57,314 nucleotides of DNA from Gemmatimonadales bacterium (GTDB lineage: Bacteria > Gemmatimonadota > Gemmatimonadetes > Palauibacterales > Palauibacteraceae), in NCBI GenBank assembly GCA_009840115.1, contig VXOJ01000050.1:1-57314 (forward strand). Reading direction: 5' to 3'. The position numbers were made by a program, and so were the translations under genes. This document shows positions 25,043 through 36,162 of the stretch, piece by piece (positions within the stretch are counted from its first letter, which is position 1; each line of letters begins with the position of its first letter). Below the pieces are notes generated by a model, which saw only the letters and a program-made list of their open reading frames with translations, was not told where the DNA came from and did no database searches.

Positions 25043-25992
25043 CACTGACCACGATCGGCGCGGACGCGCCGGCCGCGCTGCACGACATCGACCTCCCGCT
25101 GCCGCTTCTCCGCAAGGGGAAGGTGCGCTCGATGTACGACCTCGACGACCGCATCCTGATGGTCGCGAGCGACCGCATCAGCGCCTTCGACTGCGTGATC
25201 CCGAATCCGATCCCCCACAAGGGGGCCGTGCTCACCCAGCTCTCGGCGTTCTGGTTCGACCGCACGACCGACATCGTGGGCAACCACCGCGTGGCGAGCG
25301 AGCCGGCGGCCATCGCCGAGGCGGTGCCGGAACTCGCCGCCACCGCCGACACGTGGGGACACCGCGCCATGCTGGTCGAGAAGGCGCAGCCCCTGCCGGT
25401 CGAGTGCATCGTGCGGGGCTTCATCTCCGGCTCCGCGTGGAAGGAGTACAGCCGCCACGGGACGCTGGCCGGCGAACCCCTCCCGGAGGGTCTGCAGGAG
25501 TCCGAGGAGTATCCGGAGCCGATCTTCTCCCCTTCGACGAAGGCCGAGCAGGGGCTCCACGACGAGAACATCACCTTCGACCGGATGTGCGACATCGTGG
25601 GGACGGAACTCGCGGAGGAACTGCGCGACATCAGCCTCGCGCTCTACGCCGCGGGCCGCGACACGCTCCGCGAGCGCGGCATCATCCTCGCCGACACGAA
25701 GTACGAGTTCGGGCGCGGGGCGGACGGGCGCATCATCCTCATCGACGAGGTGATGACCCCCGACTCCTCCCGCTTCTGGCCCGCCGATTCGTACCGGATC
25801 GGAGGCGGCCAGCCCTCGCTCGACAAGCAGCCGGTGCGCGACCACCTGCAGGAGATCGTCGGGCGCGGGGAATGGGACAAGACGCCGCCGGCTCCGGCGC
25901 TCCCGGGGGAGGTCATCCGCACGACCTCGGAGCGCTACCTGGAGGCCTTCCGGCGCATCGCGGGCCACGAACTCTACGAGGCGCCCGCATGA
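25039..25992 (+). CDS. purC: phosphoribosylaminoimidazole-succinocarboxamide synthase (SAICAR synthase)
   Basis: 317 residues, the longer bacterial/yeast-like form. Contains LLRKGKVRSMYDLDDRILMVASDRISAFDCVIPNPIPHKGAVLTQLSAFWF, PVECIVRGFISGSAWKEY, PIFSPSTKAEQGLHDENITF, IILADTKYEFG and LIDEVMTPDSSRFWPAD. Ligates aspartate to CAIR with ATP. Its stop overlaps the purS start (ATGA). Confidence 0.96.
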   Translation: MTLTTIGADAPAALHDIDLPLPLLRKGKVRSMYDLDDRILMVASDRISAFDCVIPNPIPHKGAVLTQLSAFWFDRTTDIVGNHRVASEPAAIAEAVPELAATADTWGHRAMLVEKAQPLPVECIVRGFISGSAWKEYSRHGTLAGEPLPEGLQESEEYPEPIFSPSTKAEQGLHDENITFDRMCDIVGTELAEELRDISLALYAAGRDTLRERGIILADTKYEFGRGADGRIILIDEVMTPDSSRFWPADSYRIGGGQPSLDKQPVRDHLQEIVGRGEWDKTPPAPALPGEVIRTTSERYLEAFRRIAGHELYEAPA

Positions 25993-26246
25993 GCCGGGTC
26001 TGGTCGGTGGATGTCCGGGTCACGCCGCGGGAGGGGATCCTCGATCCGGCGGGCGAGACGATCCGCCGGGCGCTGGGCAACCTCGGCTACGAGGGCGTCC
26101 ACTCCGTGCGCGCCGGGCGGCTGATCCGTCTCGAGGTCGAAGCCGACGGGGCGGAGGCCGCCAGGGCCTCCACGGAGAAGATGTGCGAACAACTGATCGC
26201 GAACCCGATCATCGAAGACTACGTCGTGCGCGTGCGGGAGGGGTGA
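25989..26246 (+). CDS. purS: phosphoribosylformylglycinamidine synthase subunit PurS
   Basis: 85 residues: [49 protein letters not shown] and [18 protein letters not shown], the typical PurS beta-alpha-beta pattern. Bridges PurQ and PurL in the three-subunit FGAM synthase. ATG overlaps the purC TGA. PurQ starts 4 nt after its stop. Confidence 0.95.
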   Translation: MSRVWSVDVRVTPREGILDPAGETIRRALGNLGYEGVHSVRAGRLIRLEVEADGAEAARASTEKMCEQLIANPIIEDYVVRVREG

Positions 26247-26250
26247 ACGG

Positions 26251-27035
26251 ATGACGGTGGGGATGAAGGTAGGGATCGTGCGGTTCCCGGGCTCGAACTG
26301 CGATGCGGACGTGTACCGGGCCGTCACCGAGGGGCTGGGAGAGAGCGCCACGTACCTGTGGCACAAGTCGACGGACCTCGAGGGCGTGGACGTCGTCGTG
26401 CTGCCGGGCGGGTTCTCGTACGGAGACTACCTGCGGGCGGGGGCGATCGCCCGCTTCAGCCCGATCATGGGCGAGGTGATCGACTTCGCGCGCTCCGGAG
26501 GGCTCACGCTCGGGATCTGCAACGGATTCCAGGTGCTGTGCGAGGCGCACCTCCTGCCGGGGGCCCTCGTCCGGAACCGGAACCTTCGCTTCCGCTGCCA
26601 CGACGTCGGGCTCCGCGTGGAGAACGCCGGGACGCCGTTCACGTCGGCCTATGCCGAGGGCGATCTGCTCCACATCCCGATCGCGCACGGCGAGGGGCAG
26701 TTCGTCGGGGAGGCCTCGACGCTCGACGAACTGGAGGCCGAGGACCGGGTCGTGTTACGCTACGTCGCCCGGCGCGGACGGGCGACGGACGCCGCGAACC
26801 CCAACGGCTCGGCGCGCAACATCGCCGGGATCGTGAACGCGGAGGGGAACATCCTGGGACTCATGCCACACCCGGAGCGCCATTCGCTCTCCGTCCTCGG
26901 CAACACGGACGGGCTCGGGGTGTTCCAGTCGCTGCTCGCGGCCGTCGCCGGCGGGAGGGGGCGTCGAAGCGACCCTGCACCGCCGGAAGCCGCGGAGTTC
27001 GCGGCCGGAGCGGTGGCTGGTGCGGGGGTGTCGTC

Positions 27036-27039
<4 letters not shown>
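26251..27039 (+). CDS. purQ: phosphoribosylformylglycinamidine synthase subunit PurQ (glutaminase)
   Basis: 262 residues. Class I glutamine amidotransferase with [39 protein letters not shown], the nucleophile Cys90 in [12 protein letters not shown], and the His/Glu pair in GLMPHPERH. It has an Ala/Gly-rich tail of about 30 residues beyond the usual end. Hydrolyses glutamine and passes ammonia to PurL. The second in-frame Met (MKVGIV, 26263) is an alternative start. Its stop overlaps the purL ATG. Confidence 0.96.
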
Positions 27040-29338
<2,299 letters not shown>

Positions 29339-29342
<4 letters not shown>

Positions 29343-30748
29343 GGAATGTGTTTGAGCTGGACAAGCCCCGGGAGGAGTGCGGCATCGTCGCGGTCAGCGG
29401 CTCGGGCGCGGCCGCCGAACTCGCGTTTCTCGCCATGTACGCGCTCCAGCACCGCGGGCAGGAGTCCGCCGGGATCGTCACGGTCGACGAGTCCGGCAAG
29501 TCGAGGGTCCACAAGGGCATGGGCCTCGTCGCGGACGTCTTCGACGACGAGGTGCTCGGCGCCCTCGAGGGGACGCTCTCCGTCGGGCACGTCCGCTATT
29601 CGACGGCGGGAGGATCCAGCCTCCGCAACGCCCAGCCGCTGCTCGTGCAGTACGAGGACAAGCCGCTCGCGCTCGCGCACAACGGCAACCTCACGAACGC
29701 GAACCAGCTCAAGCGCTCGCTCGCCCGCGACGGCTCGATCTTCCAGACGGATGCGGACTCGGAGGTCATCGTCCACCTCATCGCCCGCTCCCGGCACCGC
29801 GACCTGGACGGCAAGATCGACGACGCCCTCTCGCAGCTGGTCGGCGCCTTCTCCCTCCTCCTCTGCATCGGCGACACGGTGTACGCGACGCGCGATGCGC
29901 GAGGCTTCCGGCCCATGGTGATGGGCAGGCTGGGCGAGGCCGTCGTGTTCGCGTCCGAGACGTGCGCGCTCGACATCATCGGGGCCGCCTACGTGCGCGA
30001 CGTGGAGCCGGGCGAGGTGCTGAAGGTCCGCGACGGCCACGTGGAATCGCTCCGGCCGCTGCCCCCCGCCGAGACCAGCGCCTGCCTGTTCGAACTCGTG
30101 TACTTCGCGCGTCCCGACTCGCGCGTGTGGGGGTGCAGCGTGGACGAGGCGCGGCGGGCGTTCGGCCGCCAGCTCGCCCGCGAGCACCCGGCCGATGCCG
30201 ACTGCGTGTTCGCGGTGCCGGATTCGTCGAACTCGGCGGCGCTCGGGTACTCGGAGGTGAGCGGCCTCCCGTTCGAACTCGCGCTCATCCGCAACCACTA
30301 TGTGGGCCGGACCTTCATCCATCCGACCCAGAGGGGACGCGACTTCAAGGTGCGGGTGAAGTACAACCCCGTGCGCGAACTCGTCGACGGCAAGCGCATC
30401 GTCGTCGTGGACGATTCGCTCGTCCGGGGCACGACGAGCAGCGGCCTCGTCCGGCTCCTCCGGGACTCGGGGGCGCGGGAGGTGCATTTCCGGGTCGCTT
30501 CCCCGCCGGTGCGTTCTCCCTGCTACTACGGCATCGACATGCCCACGAAGGAGGAACTCATCGGCTCCAGCCACACGGTCGAGGAGATCCGGCAACACCT
30601 GCAGGTGGAGTCGCTCGGCTACCTCAGCATGGATGGCATGCGCGACGCGGTCGCGGATCACGGTCCCTTCTGCGACGCCTGCTGGACCGGCAACTACGCC
30701 GCGCCGCTCGTGGACCTGGACCGGTCGCGGGCGTTGCAGACGGTCTGA
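29339..30748 (+). CDS. purF: amidophosphoribosyltransferase
   Basis: 469 residues. Cys14 in [12 protein letters not shown] would become the N-terminal nucleophile after propeptide removal, as in Bacillus-type PurF. Glutaminase motifs: [41 protein letters not shown]-binding loop: [18 protein letters not shown]. The four Fe-S ligands of the Bacillus-type enzyme appear present: [27 protein letters not shown] and [10 protein letters not shown]. Catalyses the committed step of purine synthesis, normally feedback-inhibited by AMP/GMP. Its TGA overlaps the next ATG (TGATG). Confidence 0.96.
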
Positions 30749-32331
30749 TGCCGCGCCGCCCCTCCGCCCGCTTCAAGCCTGCCCTCGCCGCCCTCCTCTG
30801 CGCCGGCATCGCGGCCTTTCCCGCGTGCGCGCCCGAGGACCCGGCCGCCTGCGCGCTGATCTTCTCCACGAACGATTCGCACGGACGGCTGCTGCCGGCG
30901 GAACAGAACTGGTCGGAGGGACGCCCGGTCGGCGGATCCGCCGCGCTCGCCGCCTACGTGGCGCGGGAGCGCTCGACGACGCCCGAGTGTCCGCTCTTCG
31001 TCGTCTCCGGCGGCGACATCATGCAGGGCACGCCGATCTCGAACTTCACGGACGGGCGCTCGATGATCGAGGCCATGAACGGGATCGGCTACGACGCCGT
31101 CGCGATCGGGAACCACGAGTTCGACTGGGGTGTCGACGTCCTCGTGGAGCGCATCGCCGATGCGGACTTCGCCATGCTCGGCGCGAACATCTACCTCAAG
31201 GGCACCGACCGGCACCCCGATTGGGTCCGGCCCTGGACGATCGTCGAGCGAGACGGCATCCGGGTCGGCTTCATCGGCGCGACGACGCGGTCCACGCCGG
31301 TCGTCGCCCGGCCCTCGCTCGTCGCGGACTTCGACTTCCGGTCGATCTCCGATGCGCTCGACCGCTACATCCCGGAGGTGCGGGCGGCGGGCGTGGATTT
31401 CGTGGTCGCGGTCATGCACGAAGGCGCCTTCTGCGACGTCGGCGCGGAGCGGGATGCGGCGGGAGGCGGGTGCCGGGGCCCGGCTCTGGAGGCGCTGGCC
31501 GCGACGACGGAACACTTCGACTACGCGGTCACGGGGCACACGCACTCGCGCCTGGAGACCGAGATTCGGGGCGTTCCCGTCATCCAGTCGTACTCGAACA
31601 CGACGGCGTACGGACTCGGCCGCATCGACCGGAGCGCGGAGGGCGCGGTAAGCGCGCAACGCCTCGGCGTTCGACAGGCGTGGGCGGACGAGATTGCGCC
31701 GGACCCGGACGTCGAGCGGCTCGTCGCCTCCTACAGCGCCGAGATCGCGGCCATCGTGGACCGCGTGATCGTGGACCTGCCGGAGGCGCTCTCCGCCCCG
31801 CGGGACGGCGACTTCCCGCTCGGCCGCATCGTGGCCGACGCGCAGCGGCACGCGAGCGGGGCCGATGTCGCCCTCATGAACAACGGCGGCATCCGCCGGT
31901 CGCTACCGGCGGGACCGATCACCTTCGCCGACCTCTTCGAACTGCAGCCCTTCAACAACATGCTCGTCCGCCACACGATGACCGGCGCGCAGCTGTTGCT
32001 GACGCTCGAGCACTCGGCCCGGGGCGGGGACGTGGACCTGCACGCGAGCGGCATCGTCGTCCGCTACGATCCGGCCGCCCCCCCGGGCGAGCGGATTCTC
32101 GACGTGACGTTCGACGACGGATCGCCGCTCCGGCCCGAGGGCCGCTACGTCGTCGCGGCCAACGACTTCATCGCGACCGGGGGCGGCGGCTACACCACCT
32201 TCGCCGAAGCCGAAGTCATCGACCCCCTGGAAGTCGCGGATCTGGAGGCGCTCGTCGCCTACCTGGAAGCACAGCCGCAGCCCCTCCCCATTCCGCGCGC
32301 CCCCCGCTGGATCGAATCTCCCGCGCCCTGA
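30748..32331 (+). CDS. exported 5'-nucleotidase / UshA-type metallophosphatase
   Basis: 527 residues. Signal peptide with possible lipobox (LAALLCAGIAAFPAC). N-terminal calcineurin-like domain: IFSTNDSHGRLL, VVSGGDIMQGTPISNF, AIGNHEFDWGVDVL, VVAVMHEG, YAVTGHTHSRLET. C-terminal 5-nucleotidase domain: FPLGRIVADAQRHASGADVALMNNGGIRRSLPAGPITFADLFELQPFNNMLV. The family hydrolyses nucleotides outside the cytoplasm, recovering nucleosides and phosphate. Its ATG overlaps the purF stop, an unusual tie between a biosynthetic purine operon and a salvage-type exported enzyme. Confidence 0.92.
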   Translation: MPRRPSARFKPALAALLCAGIAAFPACAPEDPAACALIFSTNDSHGRLLPAEQNWSEGRPVGGSAALAAYVARERSTTPECPLFVVSGGDIMQGTPISNFTDGRSMIEAMNGIGYDAVAIGNHEFDWGVDVLVERIADADFAMLGANIYLKGTDRHPDWVRPWTIVERDGIRVGFIGATTRSTPVVARPSLVADFDFRSISDALDRYIPEVRAAGVDFVVAVMHEGAFCDVGAERDAAGGGCRGPALEALAATTEHFDYAVTGHTHSRLETEIRGVPVIQSYSNTTAYGLGRIDRSAEGAVSAQRLGVRQAWADEIAPDPDVERLVASYSAEIAAIVDRVIVDLPEALSAPRDGDFPLGRIVADAQRHASGADVALMNNGGIRRSLPAGPITFADLFELQPFNNMLVRHTMTGAQLLLTLEHSARGGDVDLHASGIVVRYDPAAPPGERILDVTFDDGSPLRPEGRYVVAANDFIATGGGGYTTFAEAEVIDPLEVADLEALVAYLEAQPQPLPIPRAPRWIESPAP

Positions 32332-32413
32332 GTCCGTAGCGGTCCGCCGATCCCGTCCGCGAGGGCGGCGGCGGCGAAACCAAACGCCCATCGCTCCGTA
32401 GGCCCACGCGTAG

Positions 32414-32450
32414 GGCCGTCCCCGCTCCGCGGCCGGCAGGGCGGACGGCC
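32414..32450. other. inverted repeat in the nucleotidase/adaptor gap
   Basis: GGCCGTCC (32414-32421) and GGACGGCC (32443-32450) can pair across a 21-nt GC-rich loop, 82 nt after the nucleotidase stop. It lacks a T-tract. It could weakly terminate the pur operon or form a leader hairpin for the adaptor gene. Confidence 0.3.
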
Positions 32451-32487
32451 GACCTGTTCCAATCCCGGCGGAGGAGCGCGGGTTCGC

Positions 32488-33582
32488 ATGAAGCGAGGCA
32501 CGAAGATACTGGTCTCCACGGTCCTCATCGGCGGACTGGGAGCGACCGCGTTCGCGGTGTCGAGCGCGGGGGACAGCGACGACGGCGAATCCGGCACCGT
32601 CGCCGTGGAGCGCGGCGAGATCGTGGACCGGGCGCTCGCCGTGGGACGCATCGAGCCGCTGGTCGAGGTGAGCGTGAAGTCGCAGCTCGCGGGCGTCGTG
32701 CGGCAGATGTTCAAGGAGCCCGGCGAGTACGTCCAGCGGGGCCAGCCCCTGCTCGAGGTCCAGCCCAACCCCACCCCGATCGAACTCGTCGAGGCGCGGC
32801 GCAACGTGGAACTGCGGGAGATCGAACTCCAGCAGCTCGAGCGGCAGCGCGACCGGCTCGCCGCGCTGCGCGGCCGCGGATTCGTGTCCGAGGAGGAATA
32901 CGAGACCGTGGCCCGCCAGCACGACGAGGCCTCGCTCCAGGTCCAGATCGCGTCGGAACGGCTGGCCCTCCTCTCCGAGGGCCGCGTGACGATCGGCGAC
33001 GAAGCCGTCGAGGCGGTCATCACCTCCCCGATCCAGGGCTTCATCCTCGAAAAGATGGTGGAGATCGGCGATCCCGTCGTCCCGCTGACGACGTTCCAGG
33101 AGGGGACCGCCCTCATGACGATGGCGGAGATGGACGAACTGCTCTTCCGCGGCACGGTGGATGAGATCGACGTGGGGCGGCTGACCGAGGGCATGCCGGT
33201 GGAGATCACGATCGGCGCGCTCCCGGATGCGCGCATCGAGGGCCGGCTGACGAAGATCTCGCTCAAGGGCCGCGACGAGGAGAACGCCACCCTTTTCCCG
33301 GTCGAGATCGCGGTGCTCCCGCTGGACGGCGCGGCGCTGCGGGCGGGCTATTCCGCCAACGCGCACGTGATCATCGAGCGCCGGTCGGACGTGCTCGTCA
33401 TCCCCGAGCGCCTGGTCCGGTTCGAGGACGAGCGCACGCTCGTCACGGTCCGCCTGGGACCCGAGGAGACGGAGGAACGCGAGATCCGCACCGGCCTGAG
33501 CGACGGCATCAGCGTCGAGGTGCTGGACGGCCTGGCGGAGGGCGAGCGCGTGCTGGAGCCCCCGCGGCGCGAGATCACCTAG
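32488..33582 (+). CDS. HlyD/MacA-like efflux periplasmic adaptor
   Basis: 364 residues. N-terminal membrane anchor (ILVSTVLIGGLGATAFAV), then half-lipoyl and hairpin domains: IVDRALAVGRIEPLVEVSVKSQLAGVVRQMFKEPGEYVQRGQPLLEVQP, a coiled coil rich in Gln/Glu/Arg (VELREIELQQLERQRDRLAAL), second half-lipoyl ITSPIQGFILEKMVEIGDPV, and beta-barrel GTVDEIDVGRLTEGMPVEITIGALPDARIEGRL. Links an inner-membrane exporter to an outer-membrane channel. Two MacB-type permeases follow directly; no ATPase gene is adjacent. Confidence 0.92.
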   Translation: MKRGTKILVSTVLIGGLGATAFAVSSAGDSDDGESGTVAVERGEIVDRALAVGRIEPLVEVSVKSQLAGVVRQMFKEPGEYVQRGQPLLEVQPNPTPIELVEARRNVELREIELQQLERQRDRLAALRGRGFVSEEEYETVARQHDEASLQVQIASERLALLSEGRVTIGDEAVEAVITSPIQGFILEKMVEIGDPVVPLTTFQEGTALMTMAEMDELLFRGTVDEIDVGRLTEGMPVEITIGALPDARIEGRLTKISLKGRDEENATLFPVEIAVLPLDGAALRAGYSANAHVIIERRSDVLVIPERLVRFEDERTLVTVRLGPEETEEREIRTGLSDGISVEVLDGLAEGERVLEPPRREIT

Positions 33583-33587
33583 CAGCC

Positions 33588-34820
33588 GTGAGACTGCTCG
33601 ACGCCGGACGGCAGTTGTGGGCCGATCTCTCGGCCCAGCGCGTCAGGACCGCGCTCACGGTGCTCGGCATCACCTGGGGCACCGTGGCGGTCGTCGTGCT
33701 GCTCGCCTTCTCCGTCGGCCTCGAGCGGCAGACGATCAAGCGGTTTCACGGCCTCGGCGACCGGATCGTCATCCTCTTCGGCGGACGCACGACGATGCCG
33801 CATGCGGGGTTCCGGGAGGGGCGGTCGATCCGGCTGCGGGAGACCGACGCGGAGGTTCTCGCCCGGCGGATCCCCGACATCGCGATGATCAGCCCGGAGT
33901 ACTCCACGCGGACGGCGCCGGTCCGCTACGGCCGCAACGGCGTGAACCCGAACATCACCGGGATCTACCCCATCTACGGCGAGATGCGGAACATCATCCC
34001 CCTCCCCGGCGGCCGCTTCATCAACGAGCGCGACCAGCGGGAGCGGCGACGCGTCGTGTTCCTCGGAGACGAGGTCGCCCGCGTCCTGTTCGGGGAGGCG
34101 GATCCCGTCGGCGAGCAGGTCCGGATCGGCGATTCGCCCTTCACCGTGATCGGCGTGCTCCAGCCCAAGGTCCAGAACTCGTCCTACAACTCGAGGGACG
34201 AGGACCGCGTGTTCATCCCGGCCGGCACGCACGCGGCCCTGTTCGGCTCGCGTTTCGTCTCCAACCTCGTGTACCGGACCGCGGACGCGACGCGGACGGA
34301 GGACGTGGAGGCGCGGGTCTACGAGGTTCTGGGAGCCAAGTACCGCTTCAACCCGGCCGACGACGATGCGCTGGCCGTATGGGACACGGCCGAGTGGGAG
34401 CGGATGTTCGGGTTCCTCTTCCTGGGGTTCAAGATCTTCTTCGCGATCGTCGGCAGCTTCACGCTCAGCGTGGGCGGGATCGGGGTCGCGAACATCATGT
34501 ACATCGTGGTGCGCGAGCGGACGAACGAGATCGGGATCAAGCGCTCGCTCGGCGCCACCCGGCGATCCATCCTGTGGCAGTTCCTCACCGAGAGCATGCT
34601 CATCGTCGTCGTGGGCGCGGTGCTCGGCGTCGTCGTCTCCCTCGGCGTCGTGAAGGTCATGTCGCTGGTCCCGATGCAGGAGTTCGTCGGGACGCCGACG
34701 ATCTCGCTGCAGGTGGCCGGAGTGACCCTGGCGCTCCTCGCGTTCATCGCGATGCTGGCCGGGTTCTTCCCGGCCCGCCGCGCGGCGGCGCTCGACCCCG
34801 TCGAATGTCTCCGCGACTGA
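33588..34820 (+). CDS. MacB-type ABC transporter permease
   Basis: 410 residues, GTG start 5 nt after the adaptor stop. TM1 (VRTALTVLGITWGTVAVVVLLAFSVGLE), a large MacB_PCD periplasmic domain (GRFINERDQRERRRVVFLGDEVARVLFGEADPVGEQVRIG), then the FtsX-like C-terminal TM2-TM4 (FFAIVGSFTLSVGGIGVANIMYIVVRERTNEIGIKRSLGATRRSI... PARRAAALDPVECLRD). No nucleotide-binding domain is fused, unlike E. coli MacB. It probably forms a heterodimer with the next permease, powered by an ATPase encoded elsewhere. Confidence 0.92.
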   Translation: MRLLDAGRQLWADLSAQRVRTALTVLGITWGTVAVVVLLAFSVGLERQTIKRFHGLGDRIVILFGGRTTMPHAGFREGRSIRLRETDAEVLARRIPDIAMISPEYSTRTAPVRYGRNGVNPNITGIYPIYGEMRNIIPLPGGRFINERDQRERRRVVFLGDEVARVLFGEADPVGEQVRIGDSPFTVIGVLQPKVQNSSYNSRDEDRVFIPAGTHAALFGSRFVSNLVYRTADATRTEDVEARVYEVLGAKYRFNPADDDALAVWDTAEWERMFGFLFLGFKIFFAIVGSFTLSVGGIGVANIMYIVVRERTNEIGIKRSLGATRRSILWQFLTESMLIVVVGAVLGVVVSLGVVKVMSLVPMQEFVGTPTISLQVAGVTLALLAFIAMLAGFFPARRAAALDPVECLRD

Positions 34821-34823
34821 CCC

Positions 34824-36068
34824 ATGTGGAAGATCCTCCTCGAAGAGTTCCTCGGCGACCTGCGGGCCCAGAAGACGCGCGCCTTCCTCACGATCTTCGC
34901 CGTGGTGTGGGGGACGATCTCGATCGTCCTCCTGCTCGCCTTCGGGCAGGGGCTTCGAAACCAGTTCTCCGTGGGGCTGCTCAACGCCGGCGAACGCATC
35001 TTCATGGTCTACGGCGGCCAGACGAGCGTGGAGCACGAGGGGCTGTCGAAGGGACGGCGGATCCGGCTGCGGGAGGACGATCTCGACCTGCTGCTGCGCG
35101 CGGTGCCGGAGTTCGAGATGGGCAGTCCCTCCTACGGCCGGGGCCGGACGCACCTGAAGGTGGAGGAGAGCCAGACGACGACGTACATGGAGGGCGTGAA
35201 CCCGGTCTTCTCCGAGTTGCGGCGCATGTTCCCCGCCCCCGGCGGCCGGTTCATCAACCAGCGCGACATCGACGAGAAGCGGCGCGTGCTCTTCCTCGGA
35301 GACGGGATCGCCGGACGCCTGTTCGGCGACGCGCCGCCGGTGGGGCGCACGGTGACGCTGGACGGGCTTCCGTTCCGCGTCATCGGCGTGATGGAGTCGA
35401 AGTTCCAGGACTCGAGCAACAACGGGCCGGACGAGGACCGGGCCGTGATCCCGGCCTCCACGTTCCGGAGCATCTACGGCCAGGAGTTCGTGAACCACCT
35501 GCTCCTGCGGCCTCGCGACGTGAGGGACGCGGCGGTCGCCAAGGCGGAGTTGTACCGGGTGCTGGGCGGCCGCTACCGGTTCGACGCGGCGGACGAGCGG
35601 GCGCTCGCGATCTGGGACTTCATCGAGGATGAGAAGATCGTGGGCCAGATCGGGCTCGGGATTCAGATCTTCCTCGGACTGGTGGGTGCCTTCACCCTGA
35701 TCGTGGCCGGCGTCGGGGTCGCGAACATCATGTACGTCGTGGTGCGGGAGCGGACGCGGGAGATCGGCGTCAAGCTCGCCGTCGGCGCCCGGAAGCGGCA
35801 CATCGTGAGCCAGTTCCTCTTCGAAGCCATCCTCATCGCCGTCGGCGGGGGGCTCGCGGGGCTCGCCATCGCCGCGCTCCTCGTGACGGGGGTCGACGCC
35901 CTGCCGATCGACGACCCGGCCCTGCAGTACATCGTGAACCCGAAGCTCTCCGCCCCCATCGCCGCGGTGTGCGCGGGGATCCTCATGGCGATCGGCCTGG
36001 TGGCCGGCATCCTCCCGGCGCGCAAGGCCGCCCGGCTCGATCCGGTGGAGTCGCTGAGGTACGAATAG
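34824..36068 (+). CDS. MacB-type ABC transporter permease, second subunit
   Basis: 414 residues, same architecture as the preceding gene and recognisably paralogous: TM1 KTRAFLTIFAVVWGTISIVLLLAFGQGL, periplasmic PGGRFINQRDIDEKRRVLFLGDGIAGRLFGDAPPVGRTVTLDG, and C-terminal FLGLVGAFTLIVAGVGVANIMYVVVRERTREIGVKLAVGARKRHI...LPARKAARLDPVESLRYE. Gap of 3 nt to the first permease. The substrate is unknown; macrolides, peptides, lipids or metabolites are all possible in this family. Confidence 0.92.
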   Translation: MWKILLEEFLGDLRAQKTRAFLTIFAVVWGTISIVLLLAFGQGLRNQFSVGLLNAGERIFMVYGGQTSVEHEGLSKGRRIRLREDDLDLLLRAVPEFEMGSPSYGRGRTHLKVEESQTTTYMEGVNPVFSELRRMFPAPGGRFINQRDIDEKRRVLFLGDGIAGRLFGDAPPVGRTVTLDGLPFRVIGVMESKFQDSSNNGPDEDRAVIPASTFRSIYGQEFVNHLLLRPRDVRDAAVAKAELYRVLGGRYRFDAADERALAIWDFIEDEKIVGQIGLGIQIFLGLVGAFTLIVAGVGVANIMYVVVRERTREIGVKLAVGARKRHIVSQFLFEAILIAVGGGLAGLAIAALLVTGVDALPIDDPALQYIVNPKLSAPIAAVCAGILMAIGLVAGILPARKAARLDPVESLRYE

Positions 36069-36117
36069 CCGCCCGTTTTTCCGTTCGCGAACCGTTACGC
36101 AAAACGCCGGTCGAAGT

Positions 36118-36125
36118 TACATTTG
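36118..36125 (+). promoter_or_regulatory. possible -7-like promoter element for the TonB receptor
   Basis: TACATTTG matches the Bacteroidota-type TAnnTTTG element 38-45 nt upstream of the receptor ATG. However, no TTTG -33 element is found at the expected distance. A 10-bp palindrome GTTCGCGAAC (36083-36092) lies further upstream. A clear GGAGG ribosome-binding site precedes the ATG. Low confidence. Confidence 0.25.
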
Positions 36126-36162
36126 TTCGCATCCAACGCACCCATGAATCGGAGGATAGCAG

